Virus record (IMG/VR): IMGVR_UViG_3300032770_000027
Location: 1 to 53,185 of that record
From: a virus
Strand: one strand, 5' to 3'
DNA: 53,185 bases
The position numbers were made by a program, and so were the translations under genes. Shown in pieces: positions 14,320 to 24,900 of the stretch. The number at the start of each line of letters is the position of its first letter. The stretch's first letter is position 1. The notes below the pieces were generated by a model, which searched no databases, had not been told where the DNA came from, and was given only the letters and a program-made list of their open reading frames with translations.

Positions 14320-14633
14320 TAAACAGCCATGGATTGAAGCTTTTGATCAGCCTTGGCCATTTCCGGACCTTCAGACATTTCATCTTCAGATCCCTTGTCG
14401 CCTTTTCCGGTGGCGTATTTCACTTCCACTTCGTCACCATGATCGTGGACGATCTGGATGATCCACTCTTCCCCGGGCTTGACTTCCTTGCCCTGAAAAA
14501 ATGATTTGGGAAGCAACGCGGTTTCGCCATATTCTCCCTCTTCGTCCTTGTGCATTCCTTCATTGGACGATTGAGGCATTTCTTCACCGGAACCGCCACC
14601 GTCATCCATTCCATACATTTCGTCGGCTGCCAT
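14319..14633 (-). CDS. Acidic virion-associated protein
   Basis: A 104-residue protein with a very acidic, Gly/Ser/Met-rich N-terminus, a small beta-rich middle ('PGEEWIIQIVHDHGDEVEVK') and an acidic tail. It follows the capsid gene after a strong hairpin. The position matches a capsid accessory or head-decoration protein. No motif confirms this. Confidence 0.5.
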   Translation of the reverse strand: MAADEMYGMDDGGGSGEEMPQSSNEGMHKDEEGEYGETALLPKSFFQGKEVKPGEEWIIQIVHDHGDEVEVKYATGKGDKGSEDEMSEGPEMAKADQKLQSMAV

Positions 14634-14654
14634 AATATCCTTTCAAAGTTGGAG

Positions 14655-14678
14655 GGTGGCGGGCCGTAACCCGCCACC
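14655..14678 (-). terminator. Strong hairpin after the capsid gene, no T-tract
   Basis: A perfect 9-bp stem (GGTGGCGGG/CCCGCCACC, loop CCGTAA) between the capsid gene stop and the next gene. On the minus strand no T-run follows, so it may act as a processing site or leaky terminator that lowers downstream expression relative to the capsid protein. Confidence 0.6.
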
Positions 14679-14702
14679 CGCTGAACCATGCCCCCAAAGT
14701 GC

Positions 14703-16331
14703 TTACGACAACTTCCACGGAATGTTGAGGAACAGGCAGGGGCCAACAAGCTGGACCTGCGCTCCAACAACCGTCCAAGTGCCGAGAATGGAAACGTTCG
14801 CGTTGAGCTGGGCAACCAAAGTGGTGACCGTTGACGCGCCAGTGATGGCGGCATGCTCAACCGTTTCATTGTTACACGTGATGGTGTCTGCAAGGACTTC
14901 ATACGTGTTGGTCGTGGTATCAAGCTGCGGAGTAAACAACAGCGTGTTACCGGTGGACGTGCAGTTCGGATCAGCCGAGCTGTAGCTCTGCGTCGGGTAT
15001 CCGGGATCGGCATTGCAGGTGCTGATCTGGATGATGCAGGCGGGTTCCCGCTTGTGGAAAATCAAGCACAGGAATTCCGTGTGATTTGGAGCTGCGGCCT
15101 GCTTAAAGTCAGCAATGAACTGACCTTTGTTGCGCCGCTTGTTCTGAATCACCACACCACTGGCATCCGCGCCAAGGTTATCCATGACGAACTGCCACTT
15201 GCCGCCGAAATTTCGGCTGGCGAACGGCATTTCCGGGTTCACCGGCATCGCTTCCGCCACGAGCATTTCGATGCCCTTGGCGTGCCAGACATACGAGAAC
15301 GCATACTGGGCATTGTCGAAGTCTATGTTGGCGATGGATCGCAAACCAGACGCCGAACCGGCACCGCTGGACGGAATGTTCTTGTAGGGTAAAACAACCT
15401 GATAGCGGTAGTTGCCAGACGCAGTCAAAGATCCCGCAACCAGACCAACAAAGTTGAAGCGCAATCCAGTCGGATCAATTCGACCGGCATAATTACCGAT
15501 CTGTCCGCTGAAACCATAGCGCCAGTATTTGTTGGCAGCGTCCCATTCGGTGAAACGCCAGTTGCCGGTGATGGAAGGCGTTCCCCCGATTCCCTGCTGT
15601 CCGCCGAGCCGGTCCAGTTCCCAGATGGTCTGGGTATCCGTGACCAGTTCAAGCATGGGTGGAGTCTGTTCCTTGAACGGATTCTCCCCGAGATAACCAA
15701 TGCGAAGCAGCGGTTCCACCATGCGCTGAAGCATCTGCGGAGTCAGCTTATAGACATTGGTGTTAGGACAATTAGTGTCGATGTAAATTTCCTGAGTCCC
15801 GACGACTACGAAATTGAACACGAACTGGGTTTGAGAATTGCCAAAGCTGGAATTGGCAATGAATTTGTTGTCGGCCAGAATCGCACCGCGTTTCCGCAGG
15901 TAGGTGTTCTGAATCTCAATAGTGGCCGGTTTCAAAATCTTGCTGATGATGTATCGGAATTGCTCCCGGGCATGCGTAATGTGCATGTCCTGATCGAAGC
16001 ACAGCAACTGGGTCTGCCAGCTCTGCTGCTCCAAACCATAGATCAGCCGGGTCGATCCCCAACCAATTGCGGTTTCATTCGGATCGCAAGGAGTGCCGAC
16101 ACAGGAGCTGTCGTTAACCGGATTCCACGTTTGAGTGGTATCAGGATAGACATGGTTGAAACGATCGCGAGTATGCTGTGTGCCGCTCCATGCCGCGAAG
16201 GTTCCTGAAGTTACGTGGGCCACCCAGCCATCCGAGGGACGAATATCCTCGATGATGTATTTGTCATACACCGGCTGTTGATCCACCAAAAACTGCGTAA
16301 AAGACGTTGCCGAAACAATAGTTCCCGCCAT
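14703..16331 (-). CDS. Probable major capsid protein
   Basis: A 542-residue protein. The ATG at 16331 is preferred over a GTG at 16445 because the extra 38 residues look non-coding and lie in the transcript leader. It has its own promoter, a long leader and a strong hairpin after it, all signs of high expression. 'TSFTQFLVDQQPVYDKYIIE' near the start and a long beta-rich body are consistent with an HK97-like shell protein. The last 90 residues form a separate beta-rich, Thr-rich region. The family match is by position, length and layout, so a different main virion protein is possible. Confidence 0.6.
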   Translation of the reverse strand: MAGTIVSATSFTQFLVDQQPVYDKYIIEDIRPSDGWVAHVTSGTFAAWSGTQHTRDRFNHVYPDTTQTWNPVNDSSCVGTPCDPNETAIGWGSTRLIYGLEQQSWQTQLLCFDQDMHITHAREQFRYIISKILKPATIEIQNTYLRKRGAILADNKFIANSSFGNSQTQFVFNFVVVGTQEIYIDTNCPNTNVYKLTPQMLQRMVEPLLRIGYLGENPFKEQTPPMLELVTDTQTIWELDRLGGQQGIGGTPSITGNWRFTEWDAANKYWRYGFSGQIGNYAGRIDPTGLRFNFVGLVAGSLTASGNYRYQVVLPYKNIPSSGAGSASGLRSIANIDFDNAQYAFSYVWHAKGIEMLVAEAMPVNPEMPFASRNFGGKWQFVMDNLGADASGVVIQNKRRNKGQFIADFKQAAAPNHTEFLCLIFHKREPACIIQISTCNADPGYPTQSYSSADPNCTSTGNTLLFTPQLDTTTNTYEVLADTITCNNETVEHAAITGASTVTTLVAQLNANVSILGTWTVVGAQVQLVGPCLFLNIPWKLS

Positions 16332-16531
16332 AAAACAAAATTTGCATTGTTCAAGTCGATTGCTCCCGGGCACAACATGTGCGCGAAAGACTTCACGGGA
16401 ATTTTTGAAGCGGCGAACTCTAGTGGACTTCCCAGTCCGGGACACGCCGATTTTAGGATTGCATCGGTATCGTCAGACCGACGAACTGTAGTCCGGCGTC
16501 GAGCCGGTGGCGCTACCTGTTGGTAGCCGAT
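16332..16531 (-). promoter_or_regulatory. Structured 5' leader of the capsid message
   Basis: The predicted start is about 16531, leaving roughly 200 untranslated bases. Near the 5' end are two stem-loops: GCTACC/GGTAGC (16512-16527) and CCGGC/GCCGG (16493-16507). A hairpin at the 5' end often protects a message from decay. No ribosome-binding site was clear upstream of the ATG. Confidence 0.45.
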
Positions 16532-16537
16532 GGAGGA

Positions 16538-16566
16538 TTACTACTACGGGAAGGATGGTATGTCAA
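16538..16566 (-). promoter_or_regulatory. Capsid gene promoter
   Basis: On the minus strand TTGACA (16561-16566), a 17-base spacer, then TAGTAA (16538-16543); an 18-base spacer gives AGTAAT. The -35 box is perfect. It lies just after the stop of the 153-residue gene and heads the capsid gene, fitting a strong late promoter. Confidence 0.58.
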
Positions 16567-16573
16567 CAGAAAT

Positions 16574-17035
16574 TTAACACGGATACAAAACGACAGGATC
16601 CACGTCGTCTCTCAAAGGTTTGACTCTCTCAAATACGCACTGAATTTTCGACTCGGCCAGAATGCGACCAACCTCCATTTTGACAGCACAATATCCGAAT
16701 TTACGAAGGGTGGAATACTCTGAAGACGTGAACCACCTGCGGAGTTGATCCAGCGTGCGGCATCCACACCCCAGACTCATGCCAACGATTGCCTTTTTTC
16801 GAATATCACCGAACTCAACGGGCCAAGGGACCAATGTGTTAAATTCTTCGTCCGGACGATCCTCAACCCACCGATGAGAAAAGCCGGGCTTCCACGGTCC
16901 GCGCCCATCCTTGTCCTGCACTCTGAAAATTACCAGCGGTAATGGTCGAGTTTCAGGATGGATAATAGCCCCAAGTTCAGGTGCAAATTCTGAATTTTTC
17001 CGAGACGCCTCATCAGGTCGGATGTCATCAGCCAT
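16574..17035 (-). CDS. Conserved phage protein (153 aa)
   Basis: Contains 'LVIFRVQDKDGRGPWKPGF', 'GMSLGCGCRTLDQLRRWF' and 'GRILAESKIQCVFERVKPL', a pattern I have seen in many phages without a known function. A CGC pair sits in the middle. Its odd place between the ARPP-1 gene and the capsid gene, with a hairpin before it and a promoter after it, suggests an inserted accessory unit. Confidence 0.65.
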   Translation of the reverse strand: MADDIRPDEASRKNSEFAPELGAIIHPETRPLPLVIFRVQDKDGRGPWKPGFSHRWVEDRPDEEFNTLVPWPVEFGDIRKKAIVGMSLGCGCRTLDQLRRWFTSSEYSTLRKFGYCAVKMEVGRILAESKIQCVFERVKPLRDDVDPVVLYPC

Positions 17036-17058
17036 ACTTGAATATTATTCCGGGGGAA

Positions 17059-17084
17059 CCGGTGCAGGAACATCCTGCGACCGG
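17059..17084 (-). other. Intergenic hairpin after the ARPP-1 gene
   Basis: An inverted repeat with a perfect GCAGGA-ACA-TCCTGC core extended by CCGGT/ACCGG with one bulged base. It lies in the short gap between the ARPP-1 stop and the next gene. Without a T-tract it may act as a processing or attenuation site. Confidence 0.5.
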
Positions 17085-17114
17085 CTTCCGGTGTGATTTT
17101 TAGAAACGGGATCA

Positions 17115-18203
17115 TTATTGCTGCTTCAAAATGACAAGGTGAATTAGCGATCCATTCAATTCAACCGCTTCGCCAACGTAACCGTCAGCAGTAAGTCCGG
17201 TGATTTCCACGTCCGGTTCACCGTTGCTCGGCTTGTGACGAAAAATCTGGTTGGTCTTATAGTCCAGCGCCAGAATCCGGTTCACCTGCTTCACGGCGTT
17301 TTCCGGTTTGTATTCGAACACGCTTTCGGTATCGCCACCGATCACGTCGCTGCCCAAACGCTTTACTGCTGAATCGTGCAAGGCTTTCCACGAGGCTTTA
17401 TGGTCGAACACTTCAATTGTCTCCACGCCGTTCTGGTTGATCATCGCAAGGCCGGCCTGATTTTCCACCAGCTTGATCTTGGACAGGATCTCGTCAAAGT
17501 GCATCGCAAACTCTTTGAAGTTGCTATGCAGGTCGTCAATTTTGCTTGGGCCGGCAAATACCGATGAGGCGCTGATAGGAACGCAACTTTCATCCGAACC
17601 ACCCATCATATAACTTCCGACTGACTGACCAGAACGTCCACGAACCGCCCCGTGGGAACCACTGCTGAAAAACGCATGCCCGGCAGCGGATTTTTCCACT
17701 TTGGTTTTCCCCATCTTCGCGTTCATTTCAGCGTTTGATGCCATCACGTTGGACCATGTCGATGACTGATCGGCAAAATGGTAACCGCTGGTGTAATTCT
17801 TTTTGTCGAAGTTGAGCGGAGTGATACCACCGTAGAGAACCTTGGAGTTCGGGCTGATTCCACGACTGGCATGCACACACCGGACACCGAGTTTTTGTTT
17901 CTTGCCCGGAAACAAAACTGCGCTACGCATCAGCGCCCGTTCCTGAGTTGATCCCTTGAAGATCGTTCCCGATCGCATGAAAACATTCAGGTCGGTTGTG
18001 TTGTGGGCTTCCATTTCGTCGATCCGGCCAGTGTCAAACACGTTGACCTTTTCGGTTTCCGGGAAGGTGATGTATTGCCGGGAAATGGACGTGCTGCGCA
18101 AAATTGGAAGCACGACCGCAAGAGATTTTTCGTCGATTCGAACCGGCTTGCCGTAGGAGTAGCCGAGTTTTTCCTCGGCCAATGAGGACAGAATTTTTAA
18201 CAT
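17115..18203 (-). CDS. ARPP-1 (DUF6569) family protein
   Basis: A 362-residue protein from the ATG at 18203. Residues 72-115 carry the family core: 'LNVFMRSGTIFKGSTQERAL' then 'KKQKLGVRCVHASRG', and later 'DQSSTWSNV'. ARPP-1 domains are linked by gene context to ADP-ribose processing systems (ADP-ribosylglycohydrolases and phosphatase-like partners) but no activity is established. Here the gene sits directly upstream of the 153-residue gene and the capsid gene, with a strong promoter. It may be a virion-linked or counter-defence factor acting on NAD/ADP-ribose; that is inference. Confidence 0.62.
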   Translation of the reverse strand: MLKILSSLAEEKLGYSYGKPVRIDEKSLAVVLPILRSTSISRQYITFPETEKVNVFDTGRIDEMEAHNTTDLNVFMRSGTIFKGSTQERALMRSAVLFPGKKQKLGVRCVHASRGISPNSKVLYGGITPLNFDKKNYTSGYHFADQSSTWSNVMASNAEMNAKMGKTKVEKSAAGHAFFSSGSHGAVRGRSGQSVGSYMMGGSDESCVPISASSVFAGPSKIDDLHSNFKEFAMHFDEILSKIKLVENQAGLAMINQNGVETIEVFDHKASWKALHDSAVKRLGSDVIGGDTESVFEYKPENAVKQVNRILALDYKTNQIFRHKPSNGEPDVEITGLTADGYVGEAVELNGSLIHLVILKQQ

Positions 18204-18245
18204 AGAATACTTTCTTTTACACCGGGATACTTCCCGGATGGTGTG

Positions 18246-18274
18246 TTTATACAATGAGTGCGTAACGCAGTCAA
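18246..18274 (-). promoter_or_regulatory. Strong promoter of the ARPP-1 gene with operator-like palindrome
   Basis: On the minus strand TTGACT (18269-18274), 17 bases, then TATAAA (18246-18251), five of six matches in each box. The spacer contains GCGTTACGC (18260-18268), the same palindrome found in the 4373-4401 promoter. It faces a second promoter at 18283-18311. Confidence 0.75.
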
Positions 18275-18282
18275 CAAAATAA

Positions 18283-18311
18283 TTGACCGGATTTTAGTTT
18301 TCTGTTTCGAT
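18283..18311 (+). promoter_or_regulatory. Promoter of the three-gene plus-strand cassette, probably leaderless
   Basis: TTGACC (18283-18288), a 17-base spacer, TTCGAT (18306-18311), then five bases to the ATG at 18317. The -10 is weak (three of six), but the distances are the same as at the 4500-4528 promoter. A leaderless message is likely. Confidence 0.48.
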
Positions 18312-18316
18312 CAGTC

Positions 18317-18535
18317 ATGAGCTTTTACGAAGAAGCCCGCAAAACAGTCGAGCATGCCGTCAAAATGGGGTGGGCCAGATACCCCGGGAACAGACAAATA
18401 ATTGAGCGGTTCAAACCAACTGATCCTCGCACACTTCCCGCATCGGATCGCAAGTGTAAAAAATGCGGGCATATCTGGTCCAATCAGGGTAAATCTTGTC
18501 CACAATGTCTTTGTGAACAATTCACACTCGCATGA
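18317..18535 (+). CDS. Zinc-ribbon protein, cassette gene 1
   Basis: A 72-residue protein with a helical start and a C-terminal zinc ribbon: CKKCGHIW...CPQCLC. Zinc ribbons of this shape bind nucleic acid or proteins. It is the first of three plus-strand genes that interrupt the minus-strand capsid/tail region and are joined by ATGA overlaps or tight spacing. Confidence 0.6.
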   Translation: MSFYEEARKTVEHAVKMGWARYPGNRQIIERFKPTDPRTLPASDRKCKKCGHIWSNQGKSCPQCLCEQFTLA

Positions 18536-18822
18536 GAATAACTTGTGAACAATGCGGCCAGCAGCATGAGATTTTTTGGCTGGAAAGGAAGGGTGGCAAG
18601 CGAACGGTGGTATATCGCTGTGACAGGGTTGAGCTGGTTAATAAGGATCATGAAATCAAGTATTGCACCCGGGACATTTATTGGCCGGGACAAGACGACC
18701 CGAGAAACAATGCGATCATGATGTCGCTGGCCACTGTCTGCACACTGGAACGGCGTAAAGAGCTTTTAGGAAAACAGCAACTCCAACTGATCATGATAAA
18801 TGACCGATCAAGAAAAAGCTGA
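18532..18822 (+). CDS. Cys-rich protein, cassette gene 2
   Basis: A 96-residue protein whose ATG overlaps the TGA of gene 1. It begins 'MRITCEQCGQQHEIFWLERK' and has further Cys at 'YRCDRVE' and 'KYCTRDIYW', so a four-Cys zinc site is plausible. The end is basic. Function unknown. Confidence 0.58.
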   Translation: MRITCEQCGQQHEIFWLERKGGKRTVVYRCDRVELVNKDHEIKYCTRDIYWPGQDDPRNNAIMMSLATVCTLERRKELLGKQQLQLIMINDRSRKS

Positions 18823-18976
18823 AAAATTGGAACGTGTAATCACCAAAACCCAGTTCAAGATCAGGCAAACGGAGGATGAAATTGGCAGGCTCATAAATCG
18901 GAACGACCGGCGCAGACGAAGGATCAGGGAACTCGGCAAACTACGCGCAGAATATATGACATTACGCTTACTTTAG
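18800..18976 (+). CDS. Coiled-coil mini-protein, cassette gene 3 (58 aa)
   Basis: A 58-codon open frame begins at 18800 inside the end of gene 2 and stops with TAG at 18974-18976. The product is a charged coiled coil ('EKLERVITKTQFKIRQTEDE', then 'NRNDRRRRRIREL'). It overlaps the 3' end of the giant virion gene on the other strand by nine bases. Small enough to escape usual gene calls. Confidence 0.5.
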   Translation: MTDQEKAEKLERVITKTQFKIRQTEDEIGRLINRNDRRRRRIRELGKLRAEYMTLRLL

Positions 18977-21900
18977 AGCGTCCAGTTCGTGATAAAGCGC
19001 CCGTTTTTCTTTGCCGGTCAACACGTGGGAGTTTTCGATTTTGTTCCGCACCAATGTCTTGATTTCCTTCCGTTCAACCGGTGTGGATAACTCGTAAACT
19101 TTCACCGCTTCTTTGGGAGAAATCTCAGGAGACGACAACCCATAAACCAAGTGGCTCAACCGGGCACGTTTTAAAACTTCTTCCCGACGACGAGGCAAAA
19201 CCAGACCCTGATGGACGGCTTCACTCATTGTCATTTCCTTGCGCCGGATGGCATCCACGGCAATACGTTCGTTGACACCACGCTGGAAAACTTCATGGGT
19301 TTTAGATCCAATCGGCTGGTGATTTCGGATATATTCGGCCAGCTTCAATTCAGCCGGTGAATAACTCATGTAATAGGGAGCTTTGGTGAACCCGGCATAA
19401 CCTGCCAATGCACGCAATCCGCTCGCCCCGGTGCGTCGTGCCGCAATGTTGCTGGATAGCCCGAACGGTTGCGGAATAAGATGTCCAGCCACGTCCAGCG
19501 ACCGTTTGTAAAGAGGATCGTCAGGATTGTAAACTTCAACCCCGTAAAAATCCCGATTGTTCCATACGTCCATCAACCGGCCAATTTCTCCCGTCATGGA
19601 ACTTTTCACGTAATCCACCGGGCTGTGTCCGGCGTGAACAAGGTCTTTCCAATAAGTAGGGATTGAAACGCGCTGAGACGGATCAGCAGCGTCGATCTGC
19701 GGGAAAGTCAGATTCCGCATCAATTCACCGGTATCTTTGGCTTTCTGCCACGGAAATTTTCCAGTGGTAATCAAGCTGATAATCGACGCCTGCAACGCGG
19801 TGATCACCGACATGCCGAGCAGCCATCCCATCGACTGCGTCATGCGCGGAGCGCGACCTTCCTTCCACCAGTTAACGCCCAACTCGGCCCCGGTATCACG
19901 GATCGCTTTTCCAAAAGCGCGGATGTTCCCCAGCTTCCATGTCACCGAACGGAACGCCAACTGCATTGCCGTTTTAAATGTCCGGTTCCAATAAAGGTTG
20001 TCCCAATTCAATTCTCCGAAACGATCTTCGATAGATGCCCATGTCTGACGAGCGAGTTGTCCGCGAGTGATTTTCCCCATCTGAAGATCACGTGCCCGCT
20101 GCTGAAGTTCGAAACTGTATTCTTTGAGGAACATTCCAACCTTGAGGCGTGGAATGTAAGTCTGAAAAAGTGGTTTGAGCGCCAGTTCGTTTACAGCAGG
20201 AACAGCACGAATAACAGCACCGACATAGTTATCCTCAGCCAATGCTTTTTTGAAACCAGCAATGCCTTTGACACGATAATCTTCATTCATCGCAATCTGA
20301 CCGCCGCCGGTAAACAAGTCGTCGATGAGCTGACTGGCTTGTGGATAATTTTTCCGGAACCAATTGTAGGCATCAGGATCATTCTGTTGAAATTCTTTGA
20401 CGTTTTTGGCATACCGGATTGCCAGCTCTCCCAATCCGGCAGTCGTCTGACGCGGAGCCTTTGCTCCAACCACCTGAGCCAGCCCAGCCGGTTCCACAAA
20501 CAATGCCTTGCCAACCTCTATCGCGCCTTCAACCGGTCGGCCAGCAAGAATTTTCCGAAACCCAAGGCCGAGATTTGAACCAACAGCCTCATTGGTTTCA
20601 AAAACGGCATGAAACGGAGAAAGTCCAAGTTCAATTGCTGTGGTTCCGTTTTTGATCGCAAGCAATGCCCGACCGAGTTTACCAAGCTCAGGATGTCCTT
20701 CACTACCCTGTCGGATATAATCACGCGACAGATAGTTGTTGATCATCCGACCGGCACCCTCGTTAACCCACCATTCGCCATTACTGGAAATCAAACCTTC
20801 CGGCGTTCGAAAATATGCCTTGGCAATGGAGTCCTGTATGCGAACAAAGCCCGGTGGCGGCTGTTCTCCACGTTTCACAAACTGTGCCGCACCGGTTGCC
20901 TTTAATCCTTCCCATGCCTGATTTGCCGCAACATACTTCATCGTGTCCTCGGCATGGAGCGCGAACATTTCCAGCGGGTTGGTGGTTACCGGCACGCCGC
21001 CGAGCGCGATACCTTCACTCATATCTTCCAGCGTGTGTTTCCGTAAAAATCCCTGACTGCCTCGCCACGGACGTTTGCTGGCGATCTGTTCCGCGCTCAA
21101 TCCCTGTTTGGCGAGATTGGCTTTTGCCTGATCAGACCCGGGAATGACTTTCCAAAGCACGCGCAAATGGTTTTCCAGATACGGCAGTTCCGGTTTGAAC
21201 CGTGTTGCCTCGTTGTAAAGTCGATCATCCCATTCCCGGATCAATGCGGCAGCTTGAGCCAATTGGGGAGTGGGCTGTGAGCGTCCAGTTTTCATGCGGT
21301 CGATGAAATCAATCCGATCTTTATCCGGCATCTTTTCAAACATCGAACGCACGCCGTCCATCGCCGCAGCCGCCTGAGTCAGAAATTTTTCCTTGTCGCC
21401 TTTGGACTTGAATAAAATATCCACATCACCGGGTCGGGCCAGCGTTTCCGGAGAAAATAGTTTGGCTAACATCGACGGACCAGCCTTAGCCAAGTCAGCC
21501 GTCTTTTCCAGAAACGGTTTCAGATCCTTTTCAGCAAAAGTCTTGATGGGGTTAGCAGCGTAGTGCGTAAGTCCCGGGCCTATTCTTGGAACACCTTCCC
21601 CCGATTGACCGAGCATTACTTTATTATAAGCGGCGTATTCCGGCATTGATTGCAATTCTCTTAAAAATTGAGCAAGTCTATAAAACCTTCTAACATCATC
21701 GGGCATAGCCTCTAATTCCTGAAGGCCAACCTTCTCGTTAGAGATCCGGCCAATCTCTGGATATGATTGTAATTTCTCGTAAAGATCGGCTCGTTCTTTT
21801 TTGACACGATTAAATTGATCTAACCACGATTTGAAATTTTCGCCCATTTCTGAAAATCCCTTTTCCGCTTTTTTCAAACTTTCATCCCCTTCGTTTATTC

Positions 21901-24900
21901 TGGACTCTCCCAGCGCCTTGGAATAGGATTCAAAAAAGTCGTTGAGCAAGGAATAGGCTTTGGCAGGCAGCCCAAGCACTGTTCGAACAGCGTCGATGAA
22001 GTTGTCCCACAAGGTGCGCTTGCCATGGATGCCGGGCATGTCATCCAGCATCTGCTGGAATGATTTCCGGGAGATCGCCTCTGAAATAAACTCGCTCAGA
22101 TCACCCATGCCATAAGGCATGCCCATCATTTTAACCATATCCGGATCGCCAATCACTTCCTTCAAGCGCTCATCAGGAAATGCCTCAATGGCGCGTTGAA
22201 ACGTTTCTGCCAAAGCGCGAATTCCGGGCGAGACATTTTTGTCGCTGATCAAATGCTTCAACCCCTCCATGTATCCGGAACCGCGAAACTCCGGACGCCG
22301 CAGATGATCCATGTAACTGGGAATTTTTCTTTCGATCAATCCGTGGTTGATCTCGTGCAGGATTTCCAGCGTGGGCACATGCTCACGAATTCCAGCCATC
22401 ATGATCTCATCGTTGCCACCATGGTAATAGCTGCGCAACGCCTGCACGTCGCGCCGCAGCATAACGTTCAATCCTTCAGGATCGCCATGCTTCAACATTT
22501 CAGCCGCCAGCTTTCCGGCATCGGTTGAAGTCTCCGACAGAATTTTCAAAGTGTCCCGGGCACTGATGCCATTGCGGAATCCGCGAATAATTCTCGGGTC
22601 TGCCGGCTCGGTTCCATACGCACCTTTTTCCGATTCTTCTTCAATCCGCTGTTCTGTGCTCATCCGGCGTTGAGCCATTTCCAGATCGAAATTCGGCCCC
22701 TCTTTCTTTGCACCCTCGATCGCTCCATTTAACCACGTCACCCGACCCATGGCCGCTTCTGCTGTTTGATAATCACCCCGGTCAATGGCATCCAAACCCA
22801 TCTTATGGTTTTGATCCACCAGTTTTTGAAGTTCTGGAACGATCTCAGTCCCAAATTTCAATCCGTAGTTGATTCCATCCTTATGTGGCGGACGGTATCG
22901 TTTTCCGGTCTCATCTGTTGCACGAAGATATTTGAGCAATTCCCCATCCGGCATGTTTTGGATTTCCTGATGAGTAACTGAACCAATGGGTTTTTCCAGA
23001 GCGTGCTCCGCAGTTTTAACCGGAGGCTCAATATTCTCCGCAGCCTGATGAATCTGGGGAATCGGTCGTGGTTGATCCGGAACGTCACCATACTCGGCCC
23101 GCTTGGCTTCGTATTTGGCAATTACATCCTCAAGCGGAGCGCCTGATTTTGTAACAAAGGTCGTGCCCGGTTTGCCTTCACGATCCAGCGCGGTAAACAT
23201 CCACCGTCCCATGACTTCACCATCAAAACGGGCACCGATTCGATCCGCAGTTGCCGGACCGGTTAATGATACTTCACGTCCCGTTTGTCCTTCTTGTGGT
23301 AGCCTCCGGACGGCTTGTGGCTGAATTCCTCGGCCACCTTCTTGGACGGGCACTTCCCGTAAGCCTTGCTCGGGTTGTGGGCGCACATTCCCATAAACTT
23401 CTGCTGCTTTTTGGATACCGCTGGCATATTTTATTCCTTTCGTTTTACCGTATTTTTTTTCAACTTCACTGAGCAAATTCAACGCAGCCTGCCGATACTG
23501 TTCCCGCTCAAATTGACCGGAAGGTTTCTCAAAGTCGATGCCGAGTTTGCCCGCAGCATCTTCCAACTCTGACATGATTGGATCAGCCTGTCCCTTTTTG
23601 AAGAACATCGGCATGTCCAGAACCTTTCGAATATTGGCCCGGATATTATCAGCCAATCCCTGTTTATACTCCGGAGCTTCAGCCGGTGGTTCTCCCACCT
23701 TCAATTCACCGTGCTTTGCTGACCCGAGATCAATTCCAAAATCCTCGTGAACGTCACGAACCAACGATTGCAAAAACGTGCCGGAAGCATCGTAGATCGG
23801 CTTTCCTTCAGGATCGTAAACAGTCGCCTTCCATTTTTTCTCACCCGGTGCGCCCTGCTCGAAAACAACCTTTCCTTTTTCCCCGTCCAGATCGACATCA
23901 GCTTCAAAAGGTCTAGCACCTTTGACAATCATGAACTCACGAACCTCCTGTGCCGCTGAAACAGGCTGTTCCGGACCCTGCGGCTTGATATAAGGACTGA
24001 TTGGTTCCTCTTTGTCCGGTTTTAATTTTTCCACCTTCCCATATTCCCCATTTCGATCCGGGATCAATTCGCCAGCTACTGATTTTGCATCCAAAAAAGA
24101 ATCATCATCAAACGTTACCAATACACGGTTAAAATCGTTTGGGAATTGCTTTGATCGTTGGACGTATTTTACCGTTTTTCTGGTTCCGTCAGCATTTTCG
24201 AATACATCACCCGGCACTAACCGGTTAACAATCTCACGTGCCGCCTCATTGCGTTTTTGGATAAAAGCATCAACATTCTCCTGTTTCACACCCTCCAACG
24301 AAGCTGAAGCGCGGTTTGAAAGTTCATCATGACCCATCTGGCCAAGTGCCGACTGCTGTGATTTTATTTCCGCAGCAGTTCTGAGCGGTGTCTTAACCGG
24401 AGATTCTGGCTGGTTGGCTTTCGGCAATCGCTTCGGTTCTCCCGCCGGTTTTGTTGCCGACACTTCAGGCTCGACAGATCCCCGCAGTGCCACGTTTTGA
24501 ACTCCGGGAGCTTCAGCGGTCGGACGAAACTCTCCTTCCACCTGACTGGGTATTTGAGATTTTAAAGCACGCTGAAACTGTTCAGGAATTGACAACTCCG
24601 GAATTGCTGTTGCTTGTTGCCCCAAAACCACAGGAGCCGTTTGTGAAGGTCGTTTAACAGCTAATCCAGAAGGCGGAATTTGCGGACCTTGAACAATATC
24701 CGGCCCTTGAACCTGAGGAGCTGCTCCCGGAGGAAGTTGAGACGCCGTAGAAGCAATTTGGGGTGACGGAACGCCAAGCTGGCGCAGCCCATATAATGGT
24801 TTTTGAACCGGTGTAAAATCAGCCTGATCGAGTTGCTTTGCCACCTGTTTCGCCAAGTAAGTAGGACGGTCAGCAACTCGTTCAACAGTATCCCCCAATC

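Noticed and set aside
16332-16445. N-terminal extension of the capsid protein from a GTG
   Set aside because: The 38 added residues are Arg-rich and lie in the hairpin-bearing leader. The ATG at 16331 begins a more protein-like sequence.
10100-18203. Endolysin or lysozyme
   Set aside because: I searched by eye for lysozyme, amidase and CHAP motifs in the lysis region and the giant protein and found none that held up. The SGNH protein is not an endolysin.
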